Made by a program: the position numbers and the translations under genes. A model generated the notes under the pieces. It made no database searches. It saw only the letters and a program-made list of their open reading frames with translations, and was not told where the DNA came from. A stretch of 64,000 nucleotides of DNA from CAVQBP01 sp963723205 (GTDB lineage Bacteria; Bacteroidota; Ignavibacteria; Ignavibacteriales; Ignavibacteriaceae): the NCBI GenBank assembly GCA_963723205.1, contig CAVRQC010000025.1, positions 184,642 to 248,641 on the forward strand. The letters run 5' to 3'. Below, in pieces: positions 27,220 to 36,339 of the stretch. How positions within the stretch are numbered: the stretch's first letter is position 1; the number at the start of each line of letters is the position of its first letter.

Positions 27220-28190
27220 TCATACATTTCAGGTTTATTTATAATAGTTGAACTGGTTTGTGATGATCTTTCTGAAAGATACTTAGACTGACCTTCACAA
27301 AATCCTTTTATCCAGGAAGATATTCCAATAATTAAAACAGGAAAAAAGAAAATTATCCTTATTAATCCGGCCGGGTTCCATTGTAAAGTACGAACCGAAA
27401 TATAAATTATTCTCCTGAATCCTAATAAGACAGGATAAAAATAATTTTTCCTTAATTTATTTTCTGCAGATGATTTTTTAAGATTTAAATATCCTTTATA
27501 AAAACCGAAACTCTCGTGGTGTTTTTTGAAGCTTGTCAAATCTTTTCGTCCGCTATGTCTCACTATCATCTTTTTGTTGAAATAAATTTTCCCTTTCTGT
27601 ATTGCCGATTCACTGAATTTTGTATCCTCGGCAATTTTCATATCTTCATTAAAACCGCCGACTTTCTGATACAAACTCCGGGTAATCCCGAAATTACATC
27701 CGGCGAAATTTTCAAATTTTTTTGAACTACGAAGTTTTTGAAAATCAGAAAATAGGAATAAGTTATCAACAGAAGCTACAGGATGAAATGGGTGCAAATT
27801 AATCACAGGACCTATTACCACATCATAGTCCTTTTTTAGTGAAGAATAAATTTCTGTAAGCCAGCCTGTCACAGGGACACAATCAGCATCAATAAAAGCA
27901 ATTATATCTGCTTTTGAATTTTTTACCCCGGAATTTCTTGCCTTTCCCGGGTACATTAAAGAAGATGACGAAATTAATTTTGCATTATATGAAGAATTAA
28001 CCAGCTCTTTTAATCCGGTATCATTACCGCTTTCCGCTATAATTATTTCAAACTCCTGCTTACATGTTTGGTTTCTTAATCCTTCAAGACATCTTGATAG
28101 GTCATCCTTATTACCGTAAAAAGGTATGACAACTGATAATTCAGGAGATTGAACTTTAGTATCAGTTCTTATATAATCATTTAATTTCAT
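27216..28190 (-). CDS. GT2-family glycosyltransferase with C-terminal membrane segment
   Basis: 324 residues. GT-A domain: ELSVVIPFYGNKDDLSRCLE at the start, AFIDADC metal-binding motif near residue 100, and an acceptor-site EDTKFS motif (ED box) at about 188. A hydrophobic helix near the C-terminus (IRIIFFFPVLIIGISSWI) suggests membrane association. It has four-base overlaps with the neighbouring genes on both sides, so it is translationally coupled within the operon. Donor and acceptor sugars cannot be told. Confidence 0.92.
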   Translation of the reverse strand: MKLNDYIRTDTKVQSPELSVVIPFYGNKDDLSRCLEGLRNQTCKQEFEIIIAESGNDTGLKELVNSSYNAKLISSSSLMYPGKARNSGVKNSKADIIAFIDADCVPVTGWLTEIYSSLKKDYDVVIGPVINLHPFHPVASVDNLFLFSDFQKLRSSKKFENFAGCNFGITRSLYQKVGGFNEDMKIAEDTKFSESAIQKGKIYFNKKMIVRHSGRKDLTSFKKHHESFGFYKGYLNLKKSSAENKLRKNYFYPVLLGFRRIIYISVRTLQWNPAGLIRIIFFFPVLIIGISSWIKGFCEGQSKYLSERSSQTSSTIINKPEMYE

Positions 28191-29089
28191 TTTAATTTAG
28201 ATTTAAACAGACTAAAAAATCCTCGCAATTGAGATGATATTGCATCAAACTCTCCCCTGAAAACTTCTTGAAAAAACTTTAACACTATCTTAAACGGAAG
28301 GATTATACATAAAATACACAGCTGAAAAAAATTTGCATGTTTCTTAAACAGGTAAAAATAATTATTTACTTTAGATGATTCATATTCCGAAACTGTTTTT
28401 CCTCTTCCTATTTTACCTCCTTTATGATAAACAACAGCTTTGGGATTATATAATATTTTATAACCGGATTTTCCTGCTCTTAATGCAAAATCAACATCTT
28501 CCCAGCCGTAAGGATTAAACCTTTCATCAAAGCCTTTTATTTTATCAATTACTTCTTTTTGAACAAGGCATAAACCACCGCAGGCAGAAATAAACTTTGT
28601 CTCTTCAAACTGGCCGGAATCTTTTTGTCCTCCGCCGATATCTTTGATGCTACCCGTAAAAAAATTGATGTACATTCCGCCGGCATATTTAATTATCCCG
28701 GGTTTATTCGTTACATAACACTTAGGGGATACTATTCCAATATTCTCGTTGGAATTAATAGACTTAATCATTTCCGATAATGTATTTCTTTCGATAGTAA
28801 TATCATTATCAAGAAAAAAAAGATAATTATAATTAAAATTTTCATTAGCATATTTGAGTGCTAAGTTGCGTCCTCCTGCGGCTCCCAGATTTTTCTTGCT
28901 TTCAATTAAATGAATATTTGGGAAATTATCCTTTATGGCCGTAGCTGAAGTATCAGTTGAACCGTTGTCCACCACAACAATTTCGAAAGGAGAATAGTTT
29001 AGTTTTGTAACTCTATCCAGGCAGACTAAAGTATCTTCTTTATTATTATAATTCAGAATTATTATAACAACAAGTTTTTTTTCTACCAA
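28187..29089 (-). CDS. GT2-family (rhamnosyltransferase-like) glycosyltransferase
   Basis: 300 residues. Starts VVIILNYNNKEDTLVCLDRV, with VVDNGSTD for nucleotide binding, LDNDITIE for the metal site, and the GWEDVDFALRAGKSGYKI block typical of GT2 enzymes related to rhamnosyl- and galactofuranosyl-transferases. A hydrophobic C-terminal helix follows (about 255-280). It is coupled to the downstream GT2 by an ATGA overlap. It probably adds a sugar to a growing lipid-linked surface glycan. Confidence 0.92.
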   Translation of the reverse strand: MVEKKLVVIIILNYNNKEDTLVCLDRVTKLNYSPFEIVVVDNGSTDTSATAIKDNFPNIHLIESKKNLGAAGGRNLALKYANENFNYNYLFFLDNDITIERNTLSEMIKSINSNENIGIVSPKCYVTNKPGIIKYAGGMYINFFTGSIKDIGGGQKDSGQFEETKFISACGGLCLVQKEVIDKIKGFDERFNPYGWEDVDFALRAGKSGYKILYNPKAVVYHKGGKIGRGKTVSEYESSKVNNYFYLFKKHANFFQLCILCIILPFKIVLKFFQEVFRGEFDAISSQLRGFFSLFKSKLK

Positions 29090-29215
29090 ATTTATTCATG
29101 CGATCTTATGGAAAAATTATTTTTATGAACAATTCAAAATCAATTCCCGGCAAATATAAATAAATACCTTACCGGATAATTTATTTTAATTCAGGTTCTT
29201 ACTAATTAAAATTTT

Positions 29216-30088
29216 TTAAGATTCTTTTAAAAAAAGTCTCGATGTTTTAAGAGTGTTATCTACCAGCATTTCAAGAAAAATTCCGGTATCCAAACAAACC
29301 GTTTTCAATCCTTCTAATTGTATCATAATATTTACCGAGCCGATACCTGCACTAATTAAAACAACATCCACATTTGGATCAACTAATTTATAGCTGATTT
29401 TTTTCAATAAAGATTTATCCGGCAAAATTTCATAAAATAAAATTTCCGGATGATATTTTGATGAGAAAATTTTTTCTATTTTTTTAAATTTATTATTTGA
29501 ATTTGATGTAATGATTAAAATTCTTTTGTTACGCAATAATTCAACAGAATCTTTAACTGACAAAAGAGCATAAACAAAATAAAATGAAATATAATTAAAT
29601 TCATTTAACTCAATAGCATTCCGTTTAAACCAATTGCACATTGGTTCAATATATATTCGATATTTATCCAGCGGTGCACCCTGAACAAAATGCAAAGCCA
29701 GAAATCCCTGTTTGGAAATCTCAATTAAACTTTCGTTAAAACCTGGAAAAGCCCGTCCAATTTCTTCTTTACTATATCTTTCTCCCCAGCATGTAGTCGA
29801 ATAAGTATTATTAAACTTTAAGCCGCTTAATATCTTTTTCTTTAAGGTTGTTTTTCTCAAACAAAACCGGAATTCACCATCGGACATCCGGTAAACAGGG
29901 AGATAAGTTTTATTTATGGAGTTAATGACTTTTTCTTTAAATAGATTATATTGTTTTTGGAAAGCATCATTATTTAATGATAAATGAAAAAGTTTCTCCG
30001 GTTTAAGTTCTATATTATTATACCACAAAGAATCAAATCCGTCAAGTTTCATTGAAGTCTTATATTTTAATGAACTATAAACTAACAT
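29216..30088 (-). CDS. GT-D fold-like glycosyltransferase
   Basis: 290 residues. The segment LPVYRMSDGEFRF near residue 66 has the R..DGE form that marks the metal-binding site of GT-D glycosyltransferases. The C-terminal half ends VDVVLISAGIGSVNIMIQLE then KTVCLDTG, matching the 'alpha/beta core with late G-rich strand then D.G' pattern of the same family. No signal peptide or membrane helix. Its position between two transferases and a flippase-like gene agrees with a role in glycan assembly. The family match is by pattern and is not certain; another hypothetical sugar enzyme is possible. Confidence 0.6.
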   Translation of the reverse strand: MLVYSSLKYKTSMKLDGFDSLWYNNIELKPEKLFHLSLNNDAFQKQYNLFKEKVINSINKTYLPVYRMSDGEFRFCLRKTTLKKKILSGLKFNNTYSTTCWGERYSKEEIGRAFPGFNESLIEISKQGFLALHFVQGAPLDKYRIYIEPMCNWFKRNAIELNEFNYISFYFVYALLSVKDSVELLRNKRILIITSNSNNKFKKIEKIFSSKYHPEILFYEILPDKSLLKKISYKLVDPNVDVVLISAGIGSVNIMIQLEGLKTVCLDTGIFLEMLVDNTLKTSRLFLKES

Positions 30089-30128
30089 AATTGTTCTTTA
30101 TTAATTCTGTTAAATTCAATTAAAAGCA

Positions 30129-31118
30129 TTAATTATTTTCTATTCCTGTTCCGGATTTCCCTTTTTCAATTTCTTTTGAACTAATATTTACTTTCAGTTC
30201 TAACAATCCTCCCAGAAGCGCTACAAATATATTCCGGGAAAAGAGCAATAATGAAAGAGCAAATGCCACATCCGGTTTAATACTGAATTGACTCAAAAGG
30301 AATATTAATGTTCCCTCTCTTACTCCAATTCCGGCAAAAGCAATTGGAAACATTGTAGCAATTGAAGTTGTTGAAGCAATCCAGCTGAGTATCCAAAAAC
30401 TTAGATTAATATCAAGTGATTTTGCCAGGCAGAAAAAAGAGATTATACCAATACCATGATAAAAAAATAACAAGCCCATAATTTCAGAATGATCTTTTAA
30501 ACTCAAATTCTGAAATTGTCTTATTGCGGTAATAGATTTTTCAAAAGCTTTATTTATTAATTTTGGTAAATGGAAAAGTGAAATGGTTTTTTCAATAAAG
30601 TTTATTCCGGTTTTATTTAGCAACATTAGATATAGAATGATCATAGAAATAAATATCAATACCAGAAGAATAAAATACTCCTGATTTCCTGTAGAATAAA
30701 GAATAGTAAAAGAAAAAATGAGTGCTATAAAAATTGTCATTAGTATTTCTAGGAACCTGTTGAATACTACAACTGCTGCTGCTGAAGCTTTATTGCCATG
30801 TTTCGAAAATTTGTACCATTTAACTGCACCTCCTGAGATAGTTCCCGGTAAAAAGAAACTGTAAAAACTGGTGGCTAAATGTATCTTCAGAATATTAAAT
30901 GTTGATAATTTTATCCCCTGAACTTTTGTAAGGTATCTTGTTTCAAATGCAGAAAAATACGTAATCGAAATTCCTAGTACTACTCCGACTATTACCAAAA
31001 TAATATTCGCTGATTCAACTGATGATAGAATTTTTGAAAAAGGAATAAGAGTAAAAAGATATACCAGTAAAACCCCGGATATGATAAACTTAAATAGCAG
31101 AGAGATTTTATTTTTCAT
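30129..31118 (-). CDS. UPF0104/lysylphosphatidylglycerol synthase-type integral membrane protein
   Basis: 329 residues with about eight transmembrane helices. The motifs SFFLPGTISGGAVKWYK (helix 3 region), VVVFNRFLEI and PIAFAGIGVREG near residue 262 are characteristic of the YbhN/UPF0104 (LPG_synthase_TM) family. These membrane proteins include the flippase half of MprF and proteins encoded in surface-glycan clusters, where they are often taken to move lipid-linked substrates. It lacks the catalytic aminoacyl-transferase domain. It lies 40 bp upstream of the GT-D-like gene. Confidence 0.9.
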   Translation of the reverse strand: MKNKISLLFKFIISGVLLVYLFTLIPFSKILSSVESANIILVIVGVVLGISITYFSAFETRYLTKVQGIKLSTFNILKIHLATSFYSFFLPGTISGGAVKWYKFSKHGNKASAAAVVVFNRFLEILMTIFIALIFSFTILYSTGNQEYFILLVLIFISMIILYLMLLNKTGINFIEKTISLFHLPKLINKAFEKSITAIRQFQNLSLKDHSEIMGLLFFYHGIGIISFFCLAKSLDINLSFWILSWIASTTSIATMFPIAFAGIGVREGTLIFLLSQFSIKPDVAFALSLLLFSRNIFVALLGGLLELKVNISSKEIEKGKSGTGIENN

Positions 31119-31300
31119 TATAACTTATCAAAACTCAGTTACTTAATTTTATAATTAGTTCTGAAAAGGAATCATTTTCATACTTAAATGAACTCAGAGC
31201 CGTATTTAATAAACCATAACAGAAAAAGATCTTAGTTTAAAAATTAATTTTGATTTATAAAAAGTTCGGAATAGCTGAACAGACTTGATGGAGAAATAAT

Positions 31301-32404
31301 TCAAAAATAGAGTTCTAAATATTTTTGGGCAATTTTTTCCCAGCCAAATATTTCTTCCGCTCTTTTTCTTGCCGCAAACCGGAGTTTTCCGATTAGTTCA
31401 TTATTACCCATTAATTTTAGCAGAGATTGCTTAATTGCTTCTGAATTTTTTGAATCAATTAATATTGCAGCATCTCCAACTACCTCAGCACATCCCGTAT
31501 CATTTGTAGTAATAATAGCCATACCGGAAAGCATCGCCTCAAGGAGAACAACCGGAAAATTTTCAGATTCAGATGTAAATACGAATATTTCGGATTCTTC
31601 ATAAAGTTTTCTGAATTGATCGGAATAATTATCAAGATATCCCGTGAAATTAATCTTAAGGTTATTTTGCATGGATATTCCTTTAAGGGATTCCAAATAA
31701 GGACCATCTCCTACAATATTTATATGATAATCATGTTCCAATCCTTTAACAGCCTCCAGAAAATACTGTACACCTTTGCGTTTAAACATTCTTGTAACAA
31801 TAAGAATTTGCTTTTTCTTGATAACATTTAGAGAGAATTTATTAGGATCTATTCCATTAGGTATAATTGCTGTTGTTAATTTGGGATTTATTTTTTTGAC
31901 TAATGTCTCCAGATTTTTACTTGGTAAAACTATCTTTTCTGCATTTGAAGTGACTAATTTCCAGAGCGGTATAAGAATTTTATGAAGTAATTTAAATCTA
32001 TCCGGATTATACCCGGGAACATCGGAACCATGCGCTGTAATAATATATGGAATCTTCTGCAGTATTTTAACAGCGAAAGCTAAAACTCCGTCAGGAAAAA
32101 TGAAATGAGTATGATTTATTTTATAATCATTTTTTCTGGCTAATTTAATAATCATGGGAAATGCTGATAAGATATATAAAAACATTTCCGGGAAAGTACA
32201 TAAATCTTTTTTGAATCTTATGCATCTAACTCTGTATATATTTAGATTACCAAGTCTTTCAAAATCAGGAAGATTTTTGAAACCCATTGTTACCAGGTCG
32301 ATTTCACAGTTTTTTTTATTTAGTTCGTTTATTAATCCATGAACTACTTGGGCACCGCCGCCGCCAATCGGAGGGTATTCGTAACAGAGTATTAAAATTT
32401 TAAT
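31301..32404 (-). CDS. GT4-family glycosyltransferase with probable AUU start codon
   Basis: GT-B fold enzyme: N-terminal strand KILILCYEYPPIGGGGAQVV, HAHGSDVP-type donor-domain entry (TAHGSDVPGY), glycosyl donor domain beginning ILIVTRMFKRKGVQYFLEAV, and the ESENFPVVLLEAMLSGMAII E-x7-E motif that binds the nucleotide-sugar. The first in-frame ATG (32287) would remove 39 residues, including the family's glycine-rich nucleotide loop, so it cannot be the true start. No ATG, GTG or TTG precedes that loop. An ATT at 32402-32404 sits 9 bases after an AGAGGA ribosome binding site, giving a 367-residue protein. It is the first gene of the glycan cluster. Confidence 0.87.
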   Translation of the reverse strand: MKILILCYEYPPIGGGGAQVVHGLINELNKKNCEIDLVTMGFKNLPDFERLGNLNIYRVRCIRFKKDLCTFPEMFLYILSAFPMIIKLARKNDYKINHTHFIFPDGVLAFAVKILQKIPYIITAHGSDVPGYNPDRFKLLHKILIPLWKLVTSNAEKIVLPSKNLETLVKKINPKLTTAIIPNGIDPNKFSLNVIKKKQILIVTRMFKRKGVQYFLEAVKGLEHDYHINIVGDGPYLESLKGISMQNNLKINFTGYLDNYSDQFRKLYEESEIFVFTSESENFPVVLLEAMLSGMAIITTNDTGCAEVVGDAAILIDSKNSEAIKQSLLKLMGNNELIGKLRFAARKRAEEIFGWEKIAQKYLELYF

Positions 32405-32712
32405 ATTTAATATTCCTCTATTATTATAGAAATTTTAATGGAAAGTAATTAGGAATAGTTATTATTAGTACGTTAATATATCGAACATATGATTTTCAAA
32501 ATAATATGAATGTGAGTACGAGCAATCCGGCAGTAGTTTATATCTAATTATTATAAAGTTAATGTTCATGCAAATGTCATCCTTGGCACATTTAAGATAC
32601 TAATTTTTTTATAGTTTTGTTAATCAAAAATCAATATATCTAATCTTTTTTAATCTTTATTATTTAATAATTAAGAAAAATTTCATTTTTTATTAAAAAA
32701 GGAGGTCCATAA
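32405..32712. other. Divergent intergenic region between the glycan cluster and the NmrA gene
   Basis: About 310 bp of AT-rich DNA with the ribosome binding sites of both flanking genes at its ends (AGAGGA on the minus strand, AAAGGAGG on the plus strand). It must hold both divergent promoters; I see no clear repeats, operators or RNA genes. Confidence 0.5.
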
Positions 32713-33666
32713 ATGGCTGAAAAGAAAACAATTGCTGTTGTTGGCGCGACCGGAGCGCAGGGTGGTGGATTAGTACATGCAATACTGAATGATCCCGGTT
32801 TTGAATTTGTTGCCCGCGCAATTACAAGGAATCCTGATTCTGAGAAGGCCATTGAACTTTCGAAAAAAAGTGTTGATGTAGTTAAAGCTGATCTGGATGA
32901 TGTGGAAAGCCTGAAAAAAGCATTCAGCGGAGTTTATGGCGCTTTCTGTGTTACAAATTACTGGGAACATTATTCACCCAAAAAAGAAAAACAGCAGGCA
33001 AAAAACATGGCCTTAGCTGCAAAGGATGCGGGTGTTTCTCATGTTATCTGGTCTACGCTCGAAGATACAAGAGAGTGGATCCCGCTTGATGATAATAGGA
33101 TGCCCACTCTGATGGGAAATTACAAAGTTCCGCATTTTGACGGGAAAGGAGAATCAAATAAATTTTTTGAAGAAGCTGGTTTACCCGTAACTTTTCTTGT
33201 TGCTTCTTTCTATTGGGACAATCTTATTTATTTTGGAATGGGTCCTAAAAAAAATCCGGACGGTAAATATAGTATTACATTTCCTATGGGTAATAAAAAA
33301 CTTGCCGGTATTGCTGCTGAGGATATTGGCAAATGCGCCCTCGGAATATTTAAAAATAGTAATAAATATATCCATAAAACAGTTGGTATAGCAGGAGATC
33401 ATTTAACAGGAAATGAAATGGCTGAGAAATTATCAAAGATTTTGGGTAAAAATATTATTTATAATGAAGTGACACCTGAAGTTTATAGGGGCTTTGGTTT
33501 TCCCGGAGCTGATGATGTTGGAAATATGTTTCAGTTTTACCGTGATTTCGAAAAGGATGGGCTTGCACTTAGAAATCTGGAGGAATCAAAAAATTTAAAT
33601 CCTGCATTGCAGAATTTTGATATGTGGCTGGCAAAAAATAAAACACACATTCCAATTGAAGAATAG
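32713..33666 (+). CDS. NmrA-family NAD(P)-binding oxidoreductase-like protein
   Basis: 317 residues, an atypical short-chain dehydrogenase of the NmrA/HSCARG type. The nucleotide-binding loop is GATGAQGGG at residues 11-19. The segments VDVVKADLDDVESLKKAFSG and VSHVIWSTLED follow the family pattern, where Tyr-Lys catalysis is often lost and the protein works as a redox sensor or quinone/NADPH-binding protein. Strong AAAGGAGG ribosome binding site. It is monocistronic, with a hairpin 36 bp after the stop. Its substrate is unknown. Confidence 0.9.
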   Translation: MAEKKTIAVVGATGAQGGGLVHAILNDPGFEFVARAITRNPDSEKAIELSKKSVDVVKADLDDVESLKKAFSGVYGAFCVTNYWEHYSPKKEKQQAKNMALAAKDAGVSHVIWSTLEDTREWIPLDDNRMPTLMGNYKVPHFDGKGESNKFFEEAGLPVTFLVASFYWDNLIYFGMGPKKNPDGKYSITFPMGNKKLAGIAAEDIGKCALGIFKNSNKYIHKTVGIAGDHLTGNEMAEKLSKILGKNIIYNEVTPEVYRGFGFPGADDVGNMFQFYRDFEKDGLALRNLEESKNLNPALQNFDMWLAKNKTHIPIEE

Positions 33667-33702
33667 TATTTTAATATTCTCAATTAAAACAATCTTAAGA
33701 AA

Positions 33703-33734
33703 GCACCATAAAAAGTTTTTATTTTTTATGGTGC
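33703..33734 (+). terminator. Hairpin terminator after the NmrA gene
   Basis: A perfect 12-bp stem (GCACCATAAAAA with TTTTTATGGTGC) and an 8-nt loop. The U-rich stretch lies within the loop and the descending arm and not after it. Located 36 bp past the stop codon. Confidence 0.6.
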
Positions 33735-33945
33735 AATTACTCTTGAAAAATTAAACATAAACTATCCAAATTTATTAAATCATAAAAGCTGCTATAATTA
33801 TTCCCGGTTCTAATCTCCATCATTAAGTTTTTACTCCTTATAAAATACTTCAAATAGAATATTAAATAATCTAAAAATTTATTTTACTCTTTAGGAAACA
33901 TTTTGTAGCTTTTTTGCATCTCTCTTGTAGAGCGGGGTAAATGAT

Positions 33946-34470
33946 TTGAATAAGAACCAAAATCAAATAATTGAATTTACATTACTCTTTAATAAATATA
34001 AGAAGAGATTATTTAATTATGTTCTAAAAATGTCCTCTGATCGTATGCAGACAGATGATATTGTTCAGGATGTTTTTATAAAGTTATATCAGAACCTTGA
34101 TTTGATAAGAAATAAAGATAGTATTTTAGCCTGGCTGTTCAAGTCTGCGCGAAATGAACTCTACTCAATATATAGGAATACAAAATTGAAAAAACTGTAT
34201 ATGGAATCGGAAGATTATAACGAAATAGATAAGGAAGCTGATTATTCAATTCACGAAGAAATTGAGAATAAAGAATTGAATGAAATAATAATGAAAGAAC
34301 TTGAAAATTTAAATCCCGATCAAAAAGAGATATTTATATTGAAAGAATACTCCGGGTTATCATATAAAGAAATTGCAGTGCTTGTTGAAATTGATGAAGA
34401 ACTCGTTAAAAGCAGGCTATATAAAGTCAGGCAGAAACTAATAAAAAGAATTTCAAAACTCATGCAGTAA
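33946..34470 (+). CDS. ECF-type RNA polymerase sigma factor
   Basis: 174 residues. Region 2 includes QTDDIVQDVFIKLYQNLDLI and the core-binding helix; region 4 includes SYKEIAVLVEIDEELVKSRL, the HTH that reads the -35 element. Size and layout fit a group 4 (ECF) sigma factor. The start is a TTG at 33946; an ATG five bases earlier (33941) meets TGA after two codons, so it is not used. It is followed 20 bp later by a membrane anti-sigma gene, then two TonB-C proteins, so the four genes form one operon that the sigma factor may itself control. Confidence 0.9.
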   Translation: MNKNQNQIIEFTLLFNKYKKRLFNYVLKMSSDRMQTDDIVQDVFIKLYQNLDLIRNKDSILAWLFKSARNELYSIYRNTKLKKLYMESEDYNEIDKEADYSIHEEIENKELNEIIMKELENLNPDQKEIFILKEYSGLSYKEIAVLVEIDEELVKSRLYKVRQKLIKRISKLMQ

Positions 34471-34490
34471 TCTAAATAAATGGTGTTAAA

Positions 34491-34958
34491 ATGGATGATA
34501 AAAAAATTATAGAAATAATTAATAGATATTTTGACGGGGAACTTGTGAAAGGAGAGGAAACGCTGCTTTTCACTCAGCTTTCTTTAAGCGATGAAGGAAG
34601 AAAATATTTCAAACAGCTTAACAGGATTAGAGCAGCAGTTGACGATTCCATTGAAGAATTCCCGGAAGAGGTTGAAAGAGACATTCTAAGAACTGTCGGG
34701 AGTGCAACTGTAAAAAAACCCCGTTTTTTCACTTCACACACAATAGTAACTTCAATTTCTTATACCGTTGCACTCATACTGATTATAATCAGCGGATATC
34801 TTCTATCGGAAGTTAAAGGATACCAGGATAAAGTTGAAAAACTTTCAGGCCGAATGATAAAGCAGTCACAAACAATTGAAATGCTATATAATAGTCTTCC
34901 TGAAATCCAGGTTAAAGCATCATCAAATAATGAAATAATTGTAAAACCAAAAATATGA
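34491..34958 (+). CDS. Single-pass anti-sigma factor
   Basis: 155 residues. The N-terminal 60 residues (IIEIINRYFDGELVKGEE and a charged helix) match the sigma-binding region of anti-sigma factors, without the zinc-binding HxxxCxxC residues. One transmembrane helix (about 88-107), then a periplasmic coiled-coil-like tail. It lies 20 bp after the ECF sigma gene, which is the usual arrangement for a cognate pair. Release of the sigma factor would need an envelope signal; a site-2 protease is encoded in the window (1-409), but a link is speculative. Confidence 0.8.
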   Translation: MDDKKIIEIINRYFDGELVKGEETLLFTQLSLSDEGRKYFKQLNRIRAAVDDSIEEFPEEVERDILRTVGSATVKKPRFFTSHTIVTSISYTVALILIIISGYLLSEVKGYQDKVEKLSGRMIKQSQTIEMLYNSLPEIQVKASSNNEIIVKPKI

Positions 34959-34968
34959 GGCATCAAAA

Positions 34969-35754
34969 ATGAAAAAGATTTTTATGCTGATTTTAATAAT
35001 GATTTTATTTTCTTCATGTAATGAGACCAGGAAATCAGAATTAATCAACACAACGGAAAAAGATTCCTTCATGGCATCAGAGAGATTAGTACCGGTACTT
35101 GAAGGAGGTTTTAAATATAAAAGCCCCGAATGGGAAGATGTCGATAGTCTACTTAAAATACTGACTGTAAATGAACCTAATAGATTTGAAAATACAGGTT
35201 TTACTTTTAAATCTTTAATTTATTTTTCAAAAGAAGGTAACATTAAAAAGATTATTCAGCTTGAGAGTATTAATGATAAGATTGACAATGCAATATTAAA
35301 ATTTATTCGAAAAACGTTTAAGATAATTCCGCCGGAAATTAATAACAAACATGTTAAGCTGCATACCTACTTTACAATAAATTATAATATTGATGGATTA
35401 AATTTCTTACCGCAGACCGATAATTCATTTATTCCCAAGGAGGTTCCTGAAGATATGTACCATGTTACTGTTGACGAAATGCCTTCTCCGGTTGGCGGAA
35501 TGGAAGATATTGTAAAAAGGATAAGATATCCCGAAGAGGCAAAAGAGCAGGGAATACAAGGAAAAGTGATTGTAAGATTATTTATTGATGAGTTTGGAAA
35601 TCCTCAGAGCTGTAAAATTATTAAAGGTGTTAATCCTTTATTAGATGCAGAAGCTAAAGACGTTTTAATGAAAACAAAGTTTTACCCAGGTAAGATAGAC
35701 GGTAAGCCTGTAAAAGTACAGGTTGCAATCCCAATCGTCTTTAAACTAAAATAA
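34969..35754 (+). CDS. Lipoprotein with TonB C-terminal domain
   Basis: 261 residues. A lipoprotein signal ends at Cys17 (LFSSC). The middle part (about 50-140) is a degenerate, possibly duplicated TonB-C-like domain. The C-terminal 85 residues are a clear TonB C-terminal fold: RYPEEAKEQGIQGKVIVRLF, then DEFGNPQSCKIIKG. There is no inner-membrane helix and no Pro-rich spacer, so it cannot act as a classical energy transducer. It is probably anchored to a membrane by lipid and may bind peptides, peptidoglycan or an outer-membrane receptor. Ten bp after the anti-sigma gene. Confidence 0.82.
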   Translation: MKKIFMLILIMILFSSCNETRKSELINTTEKDSFMASERLVPVLEGGFKYKSPEWEDVDSLLKILTVNEPNRFENTGFTFKSLIYFSKEGNIKKIIQLESINDKIDNAILKFIRKTFKIIPPEINNKHVKLHTYFTINYNIDGLNFLPQTDNSFIPKEVPEDMYHVTVDEMPSPVGGMEDIVKRIRYPEEAKEQGIQGKVIVRLFIDEFGNPQSCKIIKGVNPLLDAEAKDVLMKTKFYPGKIDGKPVKVQVAIPIVFKLK

Positions 35755-35784
35755 TAATTAACTATAAATTGAAAGAGGTCTAAA

Positions 35785-36144
35785 ATGAAAAGAATTTTTT
35801 CATACCTGCTTCTAATATTTTTTCTTGCAGGGTTAAGCACTTTTGCACAAGAAAAAGAATTGGATCAAATGCCTACCCCGGTGGGCGGAATTGCTGCCAT
35901 CGCACATAATGTTGTCTATCCTCAATCTGCGAAAGAAAATAAAATTGAAGGAAAAGTAATCATAAAAACAGTCGTTGATGCAAAAGGAAATGTTGTATCT
36001 ACAACGGTAGAAAAAGGCCTTAATGCCGAATGTGATAAAGCAGCGGAATCAGCAATTAAGAATACAAAATTCAATCCCGGAATGAAAAACGGAAAAGCTG
36101 TTGAAAGTGAAGTTACTATCCCGATCATGTTTAAACTTTCATAG
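35785..36144 (+). CDS. Secreted stand-alone TonB C-terminal domain protein
   Basis: 119 residues: signal peptide (to about residue 21, ending STFAQ) followed almost directly by one TonB C-terminal domain (VVYPQSAKENKIEGKVIIKT, DAKGNVVSTTVEKG, KFNPGMKNGKAVESEV). Lacks both membrane anchor and spacer, so it is a soluble periplasmic domain. Strongly similar in its core to the end of the preceding lipoprotein (PSPVGG versus PTPVGG, then the repeat strands), suggesting local duplication. Last gene of the ECF operon; a terminator follows 28 bp later. Confidence 0.82.
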   Translation: MKRIFSYLLLIFFLAGLSTFAQEKELDQMPTPVGGIAAIAHNVVYPQSAKENKIEGKVIIKTVVDAKGNVVSTTVEKGLNAECDKAAESAIKNTKFNPGMKNGKAVESEVTIPIMFKLS

Positions 36145-36171
36145 TATATGATATAGATAAAATAAATTCAT

Positions 36172-36192
36172 GGCCCCTTCAAAAGAGGGGCC
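36172..36192 (+). terminator. Intrinsic terminator of the ECF sigma operon
   Basis: GGCCCCT pairs with AGGGGCC around a 7-nt loop, followed by TTTAATT. A short GC-rich stem at the end of the four-gene operon. Confidence 0.8.
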
Positions 36193-36339
36193 TTTAATTC
36201 CTAATATTGAAACTACATATATACTCTTCATCTGTAAGTTTTTCACATCCGATTTTTTCATTATCTGTTTTTAGTAAATATTTAAGATTTCTTTATGGTA
36301 GCTAAATTGACGATACCAACCGGTTAAAATGGCGTGAAA

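Noticed and set aside
33941..33949. ATG at 33941 as the start of the ECF sigma gene
   Set aside because: It reads ATG ATT TGA and stops at once; the TTG at 33946 opens the sigma frame.
34969..36144. Classical TonB energy transducers
   Set aside because: Neither protein has an N-terminal inner-membrane helix or Pro-rich spacer; one is a lipoprotein and one is secreted.
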